This document shows positions 43,809 through 54,242 of a stretch of DNA of 64,000 nt, in pieces. The notes below the pieces were generated by a model, which was not told the origin of the DNA, ran no database searches, and was given only the letters and a program-made list of their open reading frames with translations. The translations under genes and the position numbers were made by a program. The DNA is taken from contig JANQED010000128.1 of the NCBI GenBank assembly GCA_028278545.1, forward strand, positions 1-64,000, read 5' to 3'. Every line of letters starts with the position of its first letter. The stretch's first letter is position 1. The DNA is from Anaerolineales bacterium (GTDB lineage Bacteria; Chloroflexota; Anaerolineae; Anaerolineales; UBA11858).

Positions 43809-45055
43809 TGATTATGGATGAGCCTGTAATTGTTGGTATTGATGTTGGCACGACCAAAGTATGCACTTTGGTTGCTCGTCTGGAGAGCGACCAACAGTTG
43901 CGTATTTTGGGTGTGGGTATAGAGCCTGCCAAAGGAATGCGAAAAGGCACAGTGGTCGATATGACGGCGGCTGGGCAGGCTATCGCCCGCTCGATTGAGA
44001 AAGCTGAACGCACATCGGGCTTAGAGATCGAATCTGCTTTGGTGAGTATGGCGGGTGCACACGTCTCTTCGGAGAACAGCCGAGGGGTGGCGGGCGTTTC
44101 AAGCCGGACGATTGATGACGAGGATGTCATCCGGGTGGTGGAGGCCGCCAGAGCGGTGACCATCCCTCACAACCGCGAGATGATCCATGTCATCCAGCGG
44201 GGCTTCGTTGTCGATGGACAGGGCGGCATTCGCAATCCGGTTGGCATGCATGGTTACCGCCTGGAAGTAGAAACCCACGTGATCACTGCATCGGCGGCCA
44301 CTGTGGAGAATCTGCGGCAGGCGGTTGCGGCTGCGGGTGTGCGCGCCAGCCAGTTTGTGCTCAACCCCCTTGCTTCCGCCGAAGTTGTGCTCTCTGAGAC
44401 GGAGCGGGAGATGGGTGTGGTGGTTTGCGATATCGGCGGCGGTACCACGGATATGGCCGTTTATATCGAAGGCGATGTGTGGCACACGATGGTGTTGGGC
44501 ATCGGCGGCAACCATATCACTTCGGATATCGCCCACGGGCTGCACCTGCCGGTGAACCACGCAGAAGAAATCAAATTGCAGCACGGCTATGCCCTCGAAA
44601 AGCATGTTGATGCCGAGGAGGCTTTCTATATAAACCCCTTTGGAGAAGAGAACCCGGTGTCCATCAACCGCAAGGAGCTGTCTCATATCATCGAAGCCCG
44701 CGTCGAGGAGATCTTTAGCCTGGTGATGCAGGAGATCAAACGCTCTGGTTATGACAGCTTGTTGCCTGCCGGGATGGTTTTGACCGGAGGGGTCAGCGCT
44801 TTGCCGGGTATTCGCCAGTTAGCCAAACAGGTGCTGGGTATGCCGGTGCGGGTTGCCCAGCCGGAAGGCTTGATCGGCATGGTGGATCAATTAGATTCTC
44901 CCGCATATGCAACCAGCGTAGGTTTGCTGCGGTGGGCCATATTGATGAGCGATTTTGTCAAAACCTTCGACCTGCGTCGTGCACGCCCGCCTCGGGTAAG
45001 CAGCGAAGTCGATTGGAAGAAGATGAGAGGTTGGCTGCGGCGATTGTTGCCGTAG
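43808..45055 (+). CDS. ftsA: Cell division protein FtsA
   Basis: The 415-residue actin-like ATPase tethers FtsZ to the membrane. It has phosphate-1 loop GIDVGTTKVCTLVA, phosphate-2 segment VVCDIGGGTTDMAVY, and adenosine site VLTGGVSALPGI. The SHS2-like 1C domain is present in between. The last residues (WKKMRGWLRRLLP) form an amphipathic helix suited to membrane binding. The start overlaps ftsQ by one base at ATG 43808 (a TTG at 43805 and ATG at 43814 are alternatives). Confidence 0.96.
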   Translation: MIMDEPVIVGIDVGTTKVCTLVARLESDQQLRILGVGIEPAKGMRKGTVVDMTAAGQAIARSIEKAERTSGLEIESALVSMAGAHVSSENSRGVAGVSSRTIDDEDVIRVVEAARAVTIPHNREMIHVIQRGFVVDGQGGIRNPVGMHGYRLEVETHVITASAATVENLRQAVAAAGVRASQFVLNPLASAEVVLSETEREMGVVVCDIGGGTTDMAVYIEGDVWHTMVLGIGGNHITSDIAHGLHLPVNHAEEIKLQHGYALEKHVDAEEAFYINPFGEENPVSINRKELSHIIEARVEEIFSLVMQEIKRSGYDSLLPAGMVLTGGVSALPGIRQLAKQVLGMPVRVAQPEGLIGMVDQLDSPAYATSVGLLRWAILMSDFVKTFDLRRARPPRVSSEVDWKKMRGWLRRLLP

Positions 45056-45199
45056 ATAGTTTAAGGAAATTAATGTGTCTGGTTTTAAGACGTTTGGTAA
45101 AATGGGTGAATCCTTGTGTAAATTTCTTTTGACGCCGGAAAACGAGCATGTTTGTGCGCAAAGGAGATTTTCTAAGGATGAATCGAGGAGGATTCAATA

Positions 45200-46303
45200 A
45201 TGCATACAATGAATCAACCAGAGTCATTTGCTCGCATTAAAGTGGTTGGTGTAGGCGGTGGAGGCTGCAATGCCGTCGATCGAATGATCGAAGAGGGCTT
45301 GCAAGGCGTTGAATTCATCGCGGTCAATACGGATGCCCAGGCGTTGGCACTCTCGCACGCCACAACCCGCGTTCGTATTGGTGATAAACTGACGCGCGGC
45401 CTGGGTTCAGGCGGCGATCCCGAAATTGGGCGCAAAGCCGCGGAGGAGTCGGCTGAAGAACTCTACAATGTGCTCAAAGGCTCGGATATGGTCTTTGTCA
45501 CCGCGGGGATTGGCGGAGGTACGGGGACGGGTGCCTCTCCGGTCATTTCTCAGATTGCCCGTGAGATCGGCGCGCTGACGATTGGCGTGGTCACGCGTCC
45601 TTTCACCTTCGAGGGTGCTCGCCGCATCAAGTCAGCGGAAGTGGGCATCACTGGGCTCAAGGAGCACGCCGACACCTTGATCGTCATTCCTAATGACCGC
45701 CTGCTGCAAATCGTCGATAAGCGTTCATCTTTGCAGGAAGCCTTCAAGGTCGCTGATGACGTTCTGCGTCAGGGCATCCAGGGTATCTCAGAGTTGATCA
45801 CCATTCCTGGTTTGATCAACCTTGACTTTGCGGATGTGCGGACGATCATGTCAGAAGGTGGGGCTGCTTTGATGGCTGTCGGTATGGCAGCGGGTGATGA
45901 CCGCGCTCGCGATGCTGCTGAGCAGGCTATCTCCAGCCAACTGCTCGATATAACCATCGATGGCGCTCGCGGGATTCTGTTCAACGTGACTGGCGGGCAA
46001 GGGTTGACGCTCTTCGAAGTCAACCAGGCGGCTGCCATTATCAAAGAGACCGCTCATCCTGATGTCAACCTGATTTTCGGCGCCGTGATCGACCCCGACA
46101 TGGGAGAGAATTTGCGCATAACCGTTATTGCCACGGGTTTTGAAAGGTCTGGTATGCCGCGCAATATCATGGAGCGCGCTCTTCGGCCACCTGAGGTCAC
46201 TCCAGCGAAAAGTGAGGAAGGCGAGTTCAAGCCGCGTACCTTGAATACAGAAGACCTGGATATCCCCACATTTTTGAGGAACCGAGTCCGGTCCGATAGT
46301 TAG
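45200..46303 (+). CDS. ftsZ: Cell division protein FtsZ
   Basis: The 367-residue tubulin-like GTPase forms the division ring. The tubulin signature GGGTGTG is at 105-111, and the T7 loop ([14 protein letters not shown]) and C-terminal peptide ([10 protein letters not shown]) that binds FtsA are intact. ATG 45200 has an AGGAGG site 8 nt upstream. A 144-nt spacer after ftsA could contain a separate promoter, but I could not fix one. A terminator follows the gene. Confidence 0.98.
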   Translation: MHTMNQPESFARIKVVGVGGGGCNAVDRMIEEGLQGVEFIAVNTDAQALALSHATTRVRIGDKLTRGLGSGGDPEIGRKAAEESAEELYNVLKGSDMVFVTAGIGGGTGTGASPVISQIAREIGALTIGVVTRPFTFEGARRIKSAEVGITGLKEHADTLIVIPNDRLLQIVDKRSSLQEAFKVADDVLRQGIQGISELITIPGLINLDFADVRTIMSEGGAALMAVGMAAGDDRARDAAEQAISSQLLDITIDGARGILFNVTGGQGLTLFEVNQAAAIIKETAHPDVNLIFGAVIDPDMGENLRITVIATGFERSGMPRNIMERALRPPEVTPAKSEEGEFKPRTLNTEDLDIPTFLRNRVRSDS

Positions 46304-46371
46304 TTTTCCAGTTAAAAAAGTAGAGATAGCCGGCCCTCCTCCTGGTCATCTCTAGTTATCTGTATAGCCAG

Positions 46372-46410
46372 GCTCCCCGCTAATGCTTTCGGGCGGGGAG
46401 CTTGGGTTTT
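46372..46410 (+). terminator. Terminator of the dcw cluster
   Basis: GCTCCCCGC pairs with GCGGGGAGC over a 12-nt loop and is followed by TTGGGTTTT. It ends transcription 70 nt after ftsZ. Confidence 0.8.
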
Positions 46411-46515
46411 GCCCCCGGTCTCCCCTCGGGCATTGATTGTCCTGAATGCCCGAATCACGCCACAGTGCTTCCTTTTCTTAAAGATTTAAATATTTTAAGG
46501 TATTCGCACTAAGGT

Positions 46516-46547
46516 CGCTTGCATATATAGATCAAGCGTGCTAAAAT
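46516..46547 (+). promoter_or_regulatory. nrdR promoter with overlapping dyad
   Basis: TTGCAT (46519-46524), a 17-bp spacer and TAAAAT (46542-46547) with an extended TG make a strong promoter. The dyad CGCTTG-N11-CAAGCG (46516-46538) covers the -35 box and most of the spacer and may be an operator. Confidence 0.7.
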
Positions 46548-46591
46548 GGTCACTCCCAAAACCGCTACATGTGAGGATTTCGGGTGGTGGT

Positions 46592-46609
46592 ACCCCCAAA
46601 TATGGGGGT
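46592..46609 (+). promoter_or_regulatory. Possible NrdR box
   Basis: ACCCCCAAATATGGGGGT is an 18-bp palindrome whose core C-x-A-x-A-T-A-T-x-G keeps the central positions of the NrdR box, with G/C-rich outer arms. It lies 18 nt before the nrdR start, in the leader. Confidence 0.45.
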
Positions 46610-46626
46610 TCCCTAAGGATGATTTT

Positions 46627-47079
46627 ATGCTGTGTCCTTATTGCCAGAATGCGCGTTCACGAGTAATCGATACCACAAAAGATAAGCGTGGGGGTGTACG
46701 CCGTCGTCGAGAGTGTCTTAAATGCGGGCAGCGTTTCAGCTCTTATGAGCGTCCGATTCTGGCAACACCCTTACTCATTAAAGAAGATGGTACCCGGGAA
46801 GAGTTCGACCGGGAGAAGCTCTTGCGGGGCATTCAAATCTCGTGTGCGAAACGGCCCGTCTCCGCGGCTGATATCCAGCGGTTATCGGGGGAGATAGAAG
46901 CGTCTTTGCAGGCTTTGGGGAAAGCAGAGGTATCTTCACGGGTGGTGGGGGATATGGTTATCGCTGGTTTGAAAGAATTAGATCATATAGCATATATCCG
47001 TTACGCGATTGTTTATTTGGGGTTAGATGATCTAGCCTCTATTCGCAAAGAAATCGATCGTTTGCTCGAGGCGAGCTAA
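46627..47079 (+). CDS. nrdR: Ribonucleotide reductase repressor NrdR
   Basis: The 150-residue repressor has an N-terminal zinc ribbon (Cys3, Cys6, Cys30, Cys33) and an ATP-cone domain (ILATPLLIKEDGTREEFDREK). It senses ATP/dATP and shuts down reductase genes. ATG 46627 with AAGGATG upstream is chosen over a longer frame starting at 46546, as family members begin with M-x-C-P-x-C. The target gene nrdJ follows 66 nt downstream and is probably in the same transcript. Confidence 0.96.
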   Translation: MLCPYCQNARSRVIDTTKDKRGGVRRRRECLKCGQRFSSYERPILATPLLIKEDGTREEFDREKLLRGIQISCAKRPVSAADIQRLSGEIEASLQALGKAEVSSRVVGDMVIAGLKELDHIAYIRYAIVYLGLDDLASIRKEIDRLLEAS

Positions 47080-47145
47080 TCGAATGGGGTTTCATCAGTG
47101 GGGTATCGTTTCGCCATGTTTTTATTATCGTCGCAGGAGTGATTA

Positions 47146-49719
47146 ATGGTTTTAAAAGATGTGAACACAGAACAAATACCTTCGTTGCCAGAAGACGCAC
47201 GCCAGGTGGATCTGTCGGAAAACGCATATCAGGTGTTTAGGCGGCGTTACATGCGTCGAGACAAGCATGGGCAACCGGCTGAGACGATCGAAGGTACTTT
47301 CTGGCGAGTGGCTTGTCATATCGCAGCTGCTGAAGGAGGATGGGGTGAAGATACCTCTGAGGTGGCGCGCCGGTTTTATGATCTGCTTGTCGAAAAACGA
47401 TTTCTGCCAAACTCCCCCACCTTCACTGGCGCGGGGACGCCTCTAGGACAATTGGCTGCCTGTTTTGTGCTGCCCCTCAGCGATGATATGGGGCGCTGGC
47501 ATGATGGTATTTTCCAAACCCTGCGCAATGCAGCTTTGATTCAGCAAACGGGTGGCGGGAATGGTTTTTCATTCTCGCGCCTGCGACCAGCGGGATCCTT
47601 CATCAAGACCTCTGCCGGAAAAGCGACCGGCCCGGTGGGGTTCTTGAGTGTTTACGATAAAGCATTCGGGGAGATCGCCCAGGGCGGTACGCGCCGAGGG
47701 GCGAATATGGCCGTCTTGCGGGTAGATCATCCCGATATTGAAGATTTCATCACCTGTAAGACCGATGAAAACGCCATCACAAACTTTAACATCTCTGTGG
47801 GGATCACAGATGCCTTTATGCAAGCCGTCGAAGATGACGATTTGTGGGAATTGCGCTTCCCAGACATCGATCATCCGGATTATCGCAAGTATAGCGGGAC
47901 GATTGAGCAAGCTGAAGCGGATGGTATACCGATCAAAATCTATAGACGCGTGCGAGCTAGGGATTTGTTCGATAAGATCGTCGCGCAGGCCCATCATAAT
48001 GGCGAGCCGGGAGTGCTCTTTTTAGATGCTGCCAACCGCGCTAATCCTGTTCCGCAATTGTATGCTTTAGAGGCCACAAATCCGTGCGGCGAGCAATTTC
48101 TAGGCCCTTATGAGAATTGCTGCCTGGGCTCGGTCAATCTGGCTCAGCACATGGGACCTGATAATTCTGTCGATTGGTTGAAGCTGCGGACTTCAGTTGA
48201 GTTGGCGACGCGTTTCCTGGATGGTGTTGTCGATGCCAACGCTTATGTCCCTGATGTACCGGAGTTGAGAGAAGCTGCTCTCAATGCCCGGAGGATTGGA
48301 TTGGGCATCATGGGCTTGGCAGATTTGATGTACCACATTGGCATCCGGTATGGTTCTTCTGAAGGGCAGGAGTTCGCAGCCCAGGTAATGGAGTTTGTGC
48401 GCTATTACGCGATGCGTACCAGTATCGATCTGGCGAAAACAAGCGGCGCGTTCCCGGCAATCTCAGGGAGCATTTACGACCCGACCGATATGACCTGGGA
48501 GCCGCCTTCATCGATCGTGCCATACCGGATGGATTGGGGCCGTCCACAGTTGGATTGGGATGAGATCGTTAAAGGAATTCAGCAATATGGCATTCGCAAT
48601 GCGGCTCAGACTACCATTGCGCCTACGGGCACCATTGCCACAGTAGCTGGCTGTGAAGGTTACGGCTGCGAGCCGGTCTTTGCGTTGGCTTATATCCGTC
48701 ATGTGGATGATGGTGGCGAGGATCTGGCACTTACTTACTCCAGCCCGTTGTTTGATGAGGCCTTGGTCGATGCTGGCTTGGATGAAGATGAGCGTCAGCA
48801 GATTATCGAGCAAGTATTGGAGAGCGGCACGTGCCAGAATGTGGAGATGGTGCCGGAACACTTGCGTGACACCTTTGTGGTATCACAGGATATTTCGGCG
48901 GTAGAGCATGTTCAAATGCAGGCCGCCTTGCAGGCCTTCGTGGACAACAGTCTCTCTAAGACGATCAATTTTCCTGAAGATGCTATGGAGGAAGATGTCG
49001 CCACGGCCTATAAATTGGCCTGGGAGTTAGGCTGTAAGGGGACAACAGTTTACGTCACCGGCTCACGCCATAAGGTCGTCTTGGAAACGCAAACTACGGC
49101 TATGGGGAAAGGAGATGGTGACAGAGCGATTGTCCCCCAGGCGGCTCATTTGACTCTTTGGCATGATACCAAGAAGCCACGCCCGCGCCGTTTGAAAGGG
49201 TACACCTATAATGTCAACACGCCATTAGGCAAAGCCTTTGTGACCGTCAACGAGAATGGGGACGATCAGCCTTTTGAGGTGTTTATCACATCTGCCAAGG
49301 CCGGCTCGGACACTGCTGCGGTCTCAGAAGCGATTGGCCGTTTGCTCTCTTACACATTGAGATTGGCATCCCCCATTGCTCCGCGCGAGCGGCTGTACGA
49401 GATTGTGCTACAGCTCTCGGGGATTGGCGGCGGACGCCCCTTGGGGTTTGGCCCCAACCGGGTGCGCTCCTTACCCGATGGCGTCTCTCAGGCTTTGCGC
49501 GAGTACCTGGATCACTCCCTCGATGAGTACGCCTGGCGTGAAGTCGACCGCGACAACGGGCAGCCTGATGAACCTTTTGGATTGCCCCACGATGGCTTAG
49601 ATGACTCTCTCCAAGGGTCTTTTGAAATCGGAGATTTATGCCCGGATTGTGGGCAGGCAGCCTTGGTCAACGAGGAAGGCTGTAGGAAATGTTACGCCTG
49701 TGGGTACAGTGAATGCTGA
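47146..49719 (+). CDS. nrdJ: Ribonucleoside-diphosphate reductase, adenosylcobalamin-dependent (class II)
   Basis: The 857-residue enzyme makes deoxyribonucleotides by a B12 radical and works with or without oxygen. It shows [13 protein letters not shown] (substrate-site cysteine), [18 protein letters not shown], the radical-site [18 protein letters not shown], and [20 protein letters not shown]-terminal zinc-ribbon-like end has paired cysteines (CPDCG and [12 protein letters not shown]). GGAG lies 6 nt before ATG 47146. It contains no ATP-cone, so allosteric control of overall activity may be absent. No cobalamin riboswitch was seen upstream. Confidence 0.96.
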   Translation: MVLKDVNTEQIPSLPEDARQVDLSENAYQVFRRRYMRRDKHGQPAETIEGTFWRVACHIAAAEGGWGEDTSEVARRFYDLLVEKRFLPNSPTFTGAGTPLGQLAACFVLPLSDDMGRWHDGIFQTLRNAALIQQTGGGNGFSFSRLRPAGSFIKTSAGKATGPVGFLSVYDKAFGEIAQGGTRRGANMAVLRVDHPDIEDFITCKTDENAITNFNISVGITDAFMQAVEDDDLWELRFPDIDHPDYRKYSGTIEQAEADGIPIKIYRRVRARDLFDKIVAQAHHNGEPGVLFLDAANRANPVPQLYALEATNPCGEQFLGPYENCCLGSVNLAQHMGPDNSVDWLKLRTSVELATRFLDGVVDANAYVPDVPELREAALNARRIGLGIMGLADLMYHIGIRYGSSEGQEFAAQVMEFVRYYAMRTSIDLAKTSGAFPAISGSIYDPTDMTWEPPSSIVPYRMDWGRPQLDWDEIVKGIQQYGIRNAAQTTIAPTGTIATVAGCEGYGCEPVFALAYIRHVDDGGEDLALTYSSPLFDEALVDAGLDEDERQQIIEQVLESGTCQNVEMVPEHLRDTFVVSQDISAVEHVQMQAALQAFVDNSLSKTINFPEDAMEEDVATAYKLAWELGCKGTTVYVTGSRHKVVLETQTTAMGKGDGDRAIVPQAAHLTLWHDTKKPRPRRLKGYTYNVNTPLGKAFVTVNENGDDQPFEVFITSAKAGSDTAAVSEAIGRLLSYTLRLASPIAPRERLYEIVLQLSGIGGGRPLGFGPNRVRSLPDGVSQALREYLDHSLDEYAWREVDRDNGQPDEPFGLPHDGLDDSLQGSFEIGDLCPDCGQAALVNEEGCRKCYACGYSEC

Positions 49720-49990
49720 AGAACCTTTAGGCATCCGGTTTGCTTTCTTAAGGCAGATACACCACATTCTCTGATATTTGGCTCGACGTCTGTCTCTGGT
49801 GTGGCACCTTTGACTTGTATTACCGCGCCCGGTGAGTCTACTCTTCAAACTTGTTAGGTCATGATTTAAATAATTTGGTATCATTTAACAATTATGCGAA
49901 TACTCACATCATGTTTTATCGTTGGAAAGGGGGATTTCCCGAAAAGAAATATGATACTTTAGAAAATTCATCTGCTCACAACAAAGAATA

Positions 49991-51805
49991 ATGAACAGGC
50001 TCGCGCTACTCCATTTAACCCCCTACATCGTTTCAATGCTGATTTCGTTAGGCGTGTACGCCTATACCTGGCGCCGCCGGGAGGTAGCTGGTGCAGCAGC
50101 CTTTTCGTGGTTTGTATTGTCGGAAATATTGTACACGCTGGTCTATGCTTTGGAGTTGGTCAGCAATAGCCTGGACGGAAAGCTTTTTTGGGGGAATTTG
50201 CGCTTTGTCACTACGGTTCTTGGCCCCTTAGTTCTATTGAATTTTGCGATCACTTTTACGCGTCGAAAACTAGGCCATCCTCGAAGGGTTTGGACACCGC
50301 TACTGATTGTGTCATTGTCCTTTATTCTAATCCTTTATACAGATAAGTATCACCACCTGGTTTATCCCGTGGGATCGATTGCGCTCGGAGAACCCTTTTC
50401 TCCATTGGTTTATGAATACACGCCAGTTGCCTGGCTCTTCATTCTCTATGGCTATACTGTGGGGTTTTTGGGTATTTTGCTTTTGATTTCCAGGTTGATC
50501 AGTGCTCGAAAGCTCTTTCGCCCCCAGATGATAGCTGTCGTTCTGGGCATCTTGATGCCGCTTGCCGGTGTTCCGATTGCCCTGACTGGTGTGCAAATAT
50601 TCGGTCTGTTGGACCCGACGTATGTTGCTTCGTCAATTGGGAGTATCATCATCGCAATGGGATTGTTCCGGTATCGATTGTTTGATATCGTGCCCGTTGC
50701 CCGGGATATGCTCGTCGAGAGTATGCAGGATGCTGTATTTGTGCTCGATACTCGAAATCGCCTCATCGATGCTAACCCTGCGGCATTGGCATACCTGAAC
50801 AACGCCGAGATGGAAGTGTTAGGTCGATCAGCCGAAGAGGTGATCCCTGATTGGGATAGTTTGGTGCACAAGTATCGCGATGTTCAAAATGGCACCTTTG
50901 AGACTTTTGTGGGTGAAGGGGTTGAACGCGCTGTTTTATCGTTTAAAATCACCGAACTCTTGAATGATAAGGGAAGCTCCGCCGGCCATTTGGTCGTCGT
51001 TCAGGATGTCACAGAGCAGAAACGCGCTGAGCAAGAAATCAGGAGCAGCAATCGGAAATTAGAGGCCCTCAATGTTGAGCTAGAAAAAGCTAACGAACAT
51101 CTGCGGAAGCTCGGCCAGGTGAGAGACGAGTTTTTCGGCAATGTCTCCCATGAACTGCGTACACCTATTACCAATATCAAACTACACCATGACTTAATCG
51201 AACTGCAACCAGAGCGCTCAGAAGAGTTTTTAGAGACTTTGTCCCGCGAGACGGATCGCTTGTCTAATCTCATAGAGAGATTATTGATGCTATCTCGTTT
51301 CGATCAGGGGATAACGAAATTCGAGCCGAGCGCCTTTGACCTTGAAACCCTGGCCCAAGAATACCTGGCGGATCGTCTGGCACTGGCGGAGTCCAGGGGG
51401 TTAACACTGAGTGTTTCAGATGTGTCGGATGGTGCCGTTGTGTGTGCAGACCGTGATCTTGTTGGTCAAGTTTTGAGCATACTTTTGACAAACGCGCTGA
51501 ATTACACGCCAGAGGGCGGCAATGTGCTGATTAACATCCTTGAGCGTGAAGATGGCCCTCGCAAATGGGTCGGATTCAGTGTCAAAGACTCAGGTATTGG
51601 CATTTCTCCAGAAGATCAGAAACGACTCTTTTCGCGCTTCTTCAGAGGCAATGTGGGCCGTAAATCGGGGATTTCGGGAACGGGGTTGGGGTTGTCAATA
51701 GCCAAAGAGATCATCGATCGGCATGGTGGAACGATAAAGGTCGAGAGTGAGGGCATCCCGGGGGAAGGTTCAACCTTTAGTGTTTGGTTACCCTTAGAAA
51801 GTTGA
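49991..51805 (+). CDS. Sensor histidine kinase with N-terminal 7TM domain and PAS
   Basis: The 604-residue kinase starts with seven hydrophobic segments (residues about 8-225, with LFWGNLRFVTTVLGPL as in the histidine-kinase 7TM domain). A PAS domain (about 235-345), a short coiled coil, HisKA with His387 in SHELRTP, and an ATPase domain with GTGLGLSIAKEI follow. No response regulator is adjacent, so it is an orphan here. The ligand or signal is unknown. The 271-nt spacer upstream holds no obvious gene. Confidence 0.92.
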   Translation: MNRLALLHLTPYIVSMLISLGVYAYTWRRREVAGAAAFSWFVLSEILYTLVYALELVSNSLDGKLFWGNLRFVTTVLGPLVLLNFAITFTRRKLGHPRRVWTPLLIVSLSFILILYTDKYHHLVYPVGSIALGEPFSPLVYEYTPVAWLFILYGYTVGFLGILLLISRLISARKLFRPQMIAVVLGILMPLAGVPIALTGVQIFGLLDPTYVASSIGSIIIAMGLFRYRLFDIVPVARDMLVESMQDAVFVLDTRNRLIDANPAALAYLNNAEMEVLGRSAEEVIPDWDSLVHKYRDVQNGTFETFVGEGVERAVLSFKITELLNDKGSSAGHLVVVQDVTEQKRAEQEIRSSNRKLEALNVELEKANEHLRKLGQVRDEFFGNVSHELRTPITNIKLHHDLIELQPERSEEFLETLSRETDRLSNLIERLLMLSRFDQGITKFEPSAFDLETLAQEYLADRLALAESRGLTLSVSDVSDGAVVCADRDLVGQVLSILLTNALNYTPEGGNVLINILEREDGPRKWVGFSVKDSGIGISPEDQKRLFSRFFRGNVGRKSGISGTGLGLSIAKEIIDRHGGTIKVESEGIPGEGSTFSVWLPLES

Positions 51806-52010
51806 TTCGCAATCGTACAGGTTATATGTTGGGGTGGGGCCAGCGGATTGGGATCGGCAGCCAAGCCTAAATCCACGTGTGAGCATCCCGTCAGGGATTA
51901 CGATAACTTGACATTCACTTCCTTGCGCCAAATATTGGGCGCTGGCCTTTTGGGTGGGAGGGGTATAATCCCAGGTTGATAACGATCCCTGAAAAATTCG
52001 GGAGGGTAGA

Positions 52011-52772
52011 ATGGCAAACACCACCATCGAACTGATGCACGAGCACGGTTCTGTACGATCCTACAAATCTGATCCGGTGCCACGGGAGATGATTGAAACC
52101 ATCGTTGCCGCGGGACAGCGCGCTTCGACATCATTCAATTTCCAGATGTACAGCGTCATTGCCACTATGGACGATGAGAAACGCACACAATTCATGGCGT
52201 TGTGTGGAGGGCAGAAGCATATCGGACAGGCGCCAGTTTTTTTGACATGGTGTGCAGACCTCAGCCGCTTAGCGCGTGTTAGCGACGTGCAAGGTTATAC
52301 CCATGAAGCTGGGTATATGGAAAATCTGCTGCTTGCGGTTGTGGATGTTTCCCTGATAATGCAAAATGCCGCATTATCTGCTGAATCCCTCGGGCTGGGC
52401 TTCTGCTATATCGGGGCCATCCGTAATAGCCCACAAGAAGTGATTGATTTATTGGCCTTGCCTGAGCTGGTCTTTCCAATATGTGGCATGACCTTGGGCT
52501 GGCCTGAAAACCCGCCGCGCATCCGCCCGCGATTGCCTCTTGAGGCGGTGCTCCATTGGGAGGCGTATGATATCAACGATAGAGAATCCCTTGAGGCTTA
52601 CGATCGTGAGATGATCGCGACAGGCATTTACAGAGGACGCCAGGTATCCGCCGGTAAGGATAAGCCTGAAACCCGCTATGGGTGGATGGAACACTCTGCT
52701 CGCCGCGCCTCCAAGGTTCTCCGTCCGCACCTTCGGGAAGCATTACTAAATGCGGGTTTTGAGATGAAGTAA
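52011..52772 (+). CDS. NADPH-dependent nitroreductase family oxidoreductase
   Basis: The 253-residue FMN protein is of the NfsA/FRP type. It starts with HGSVRSYKSDPVPREMI, with AGQRASTSFNFQMYSVIAT for FMN binding, GLGFCYIGAIRN, and the C-terminal helix of the NfsA form. It likely reduces nitro compounds or quinones with NADPH. GGGAGGG precedes ATG 52011. The natural substrate cannot be assigned. It stands just ahead of an acetyltransferase remnant and an MFS transporter. Confidence 0.92.
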   Translation: MANTTIELMHEHGSVRSYKSDPVPREMIETIVAAGQRASTSFNFQMYSVIATMDDEKRTQFMALCGGQKHIGQAPVFLTWCADLSRLARVSDVQGYTHEAGYMENLLLAVVDVSLIMQNAALSAESLGLGFCYIGAIRNSPQEVIDLLALPELVFPICGMTLGWPENPPRIRPRLPLEAVLHWEAYDINDRESLEAYDREMIATGIYRGRQVSAGKDKPETRYGWMEHSARRASKVLRPHLREALLNAGFEMK

Positions 52773-52783
52773 ACCAGGTTTCG

Positions 52784-52942
52784 ATGAATCTACGCCACAT
52801 TGAAGAAGCAGCATTGAACGCCTGGCTGGCAATGAAACAGATCCTCTTCGATGGCTGGGTATTACGGTTTTCTGGGGGACACAACAAACTCGGCTCTCGT
52901 GATTCTTACCGCTATTGGTATCGCGCCCCGGAGTCCATGTGA
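52784..52942 (+). pseudogene. Remnant of a GNAT acetyltransferase gene
   Basis: The 52-codon frame reads like the N-terminus of a GNAT N-acetyltransferase (IEEAALNAWLAMKQILFDGWVL-type), where family members go on for about 250 residues. After FSGG the continuation (TTNSA..) appears in another frame, as if shifted by one base, and then ends. The frame stop overlaps the GTG start of the MFS gene. It is probably a decayed or truncated gene whose 5' part is retained. Confidence 0.55.
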
Positions 52943-54162
52943 CGAGCCCTTCTTGGCAGCGTACACTATGGATTCTTTTCTTTGCCCAGTTGATGACCGC
53001 CGTGGGCTTTTCGAGTATTTTCCCTTTTCTCCCCCTTTATGTAAAATCCCTCGGCTCTTCCACGGGTATGAGCGTTGAATTGCTTTCGGGGTTGGTGTTC
53101 TCTGGCCAGGCGTTCACCATGATGATTGCTTCCCCGGTCTGGGGCGTGTTAGCCGACCGTTACGGCCGTAAGTTGATGGTAGAGCGGGCATTGTTCGGCG
53201 GTGCTTTGCTGCTTCTTTTGATGGCCTTTGTCCGCACTGCGGAGGAATTGGTCATCGTCAGGGCCGTTCAGGGTCTGATCACCGGGTCGGTGGCCGCGGC
53301 CAGTGCCCTGATCGCCGCGCAAGCGCCGCGCCGGCGAATGGGCTATGCTATGGGAGTACTGCAAGTAGGTTTGGGCGCAGGCATTGCCATCGGCCCATTG
53401 ATCGGTGGGGCGATCGCCGATGTGTATGGCTACAGCACTTCATTCTATGTGCCCGCCGTGCTTCTTTTTGTGGCCGGTCTATTGGTATTGGTTGGAGTTC
53501 AAGAGCAGTTCATTCGCCCGACAAACGAAGCTAGCGGATATCGCAGTTTGTTGGGCCAATGGCGTACCCTTCTTCTAACCCGGGGCATCCTGATGACTCT
53601 CTCAATGCGCTTCATGACCAGTTTAGGTCGTATGACCCTTGTGCCGCTGGTTCCATTTTTTGTCGAAGAACTGATGAGCAATGCCGAGGCCTTGAACACC
53701 TTCACCGGTTTGGTGATCGGCATAACCTCCGCGACCACAACATTGAGTTCCATTTTCTTGGGCAGGCTTGGGGATCGTATTGGGCACCGGTTGGTGTTGA
53801 TCGTCAGTATGCTGTCAGCGGCTGGTTTGTACGCGGTGCAGAGTTTGATCACAGCGGGATGGCAGTTGTTATTATTTCAGGCGCTGGTTGGGATAGCTGT
53901 TGGAGGCATAATCCCCATGATCAGTGCCCTGTTAGCCCATTTCATCCAAAATAGCGAAGTGGGTGCGGTCTATGGATTGGATAATTCTATCAACGCCGCC
54001 GGTCGTGCGGTGGCCCCGATGGTCGGAGCTCTGGTCGCCAATCGCTATGGGGTAAGGTCCACGTTCATCGCCACAGGTCTTATCTTTTTGGTGGCCTGGT
54101 TCTTGGCGATCTGGCGGCTGCCTGAGACTGAGCGCGAGTCTCCGATGGAACAGAATGTCTGA
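52939..54162 (+). CDS. MFS transporter, drug-efflux type
   Basis: The 407-residue membrane protein has twelve hydrophobic segments and the MFS motif A, GVLADRYGRKLM, after the second helix. A second copy (GRLGDRIGHRLVL) follows the eighth. The proportions match the 12-TM multidrug or metabolite antiporters. I prefer GTG 52939, which has GGAG 5 nt upstream and overlaps the stop of the acetyltransferase remnant. A TTG at 52915 would add eight residues. The substrate is unknown. Confidence 0.88.
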   Translation: MTSPSWQRTLWILFFAQLMTAVGFSSIFPFLPLYVKSLGSSTGMSVELLSGLVFSGQAFTMMIASPVWGVLADRYGRKLMVERALFGGALLLLLMAFVRTAEELVIVRAVQGLITGSVAAASALIAAQAPRRRMGYAMGVLQVGLGAGIAIGPLIGGAIADVYGYSTSFYVPAVLLFVAGLLVLVGVQEQFIRPTNEASGYRSLLGQWRTLLLTRGILMTLSMRFMTSLGRMTLVPLVPFFVEELMSNAEALNTFTGLVIGITSATTTLSSIFLGRLGDRIGHRLVLIVSMLSAAGLYAVQSLITAGWQLLLFQALVGIAVGGIIPMISALLAHFIQNSEVGAVYGLDNSINAAGRAVAPMVGALVANRYGVRSTFIATGLIFLVAWFLAIWRLPETERESPMEQNV

Positions 54163-54165
54163 TGC

Positions 54166-54171
54166 TATAAT
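54166..54171 (+). promoter_or_regulatory. Extended -10 promoter for the deoxynucleoside kinase gene
   Basis: TGCTATAAT gives a perfect -10 hexamer with an extended TG. It lies right at the MFS stop codon and 72 nt before the kinase start. The -35 region is weak. Confidence 0.5.
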
Positions 54172-54242
54172 CCTACATGCGCAGCTCATGCTCAAATCAT
54201 CCTTTCCAGTCTGGTTGAGACCCTAATAAAAGGAGAACGTCC

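Larger units (their letters stand above)
46304..46626. other. ftsZ-nrdR spacer
   Basis: This region has a first inverted repeat (TAGAGAT/ATCTCTA, 46321-46354), the ftsZ terminator (46372-46410), an AT-rich stretch, and the nrdR promoter region with two palindromes. No gene is seen; a reading frame that opens at 46546 is just the upstream extension of nrdR. Confidence 0.6.

Noticed and set aside
47080..47145. Cobalamin riboswitch before nrdJ
   Set aside because: The spacer is only 66 nt and lacks any B12-box-like sequence.
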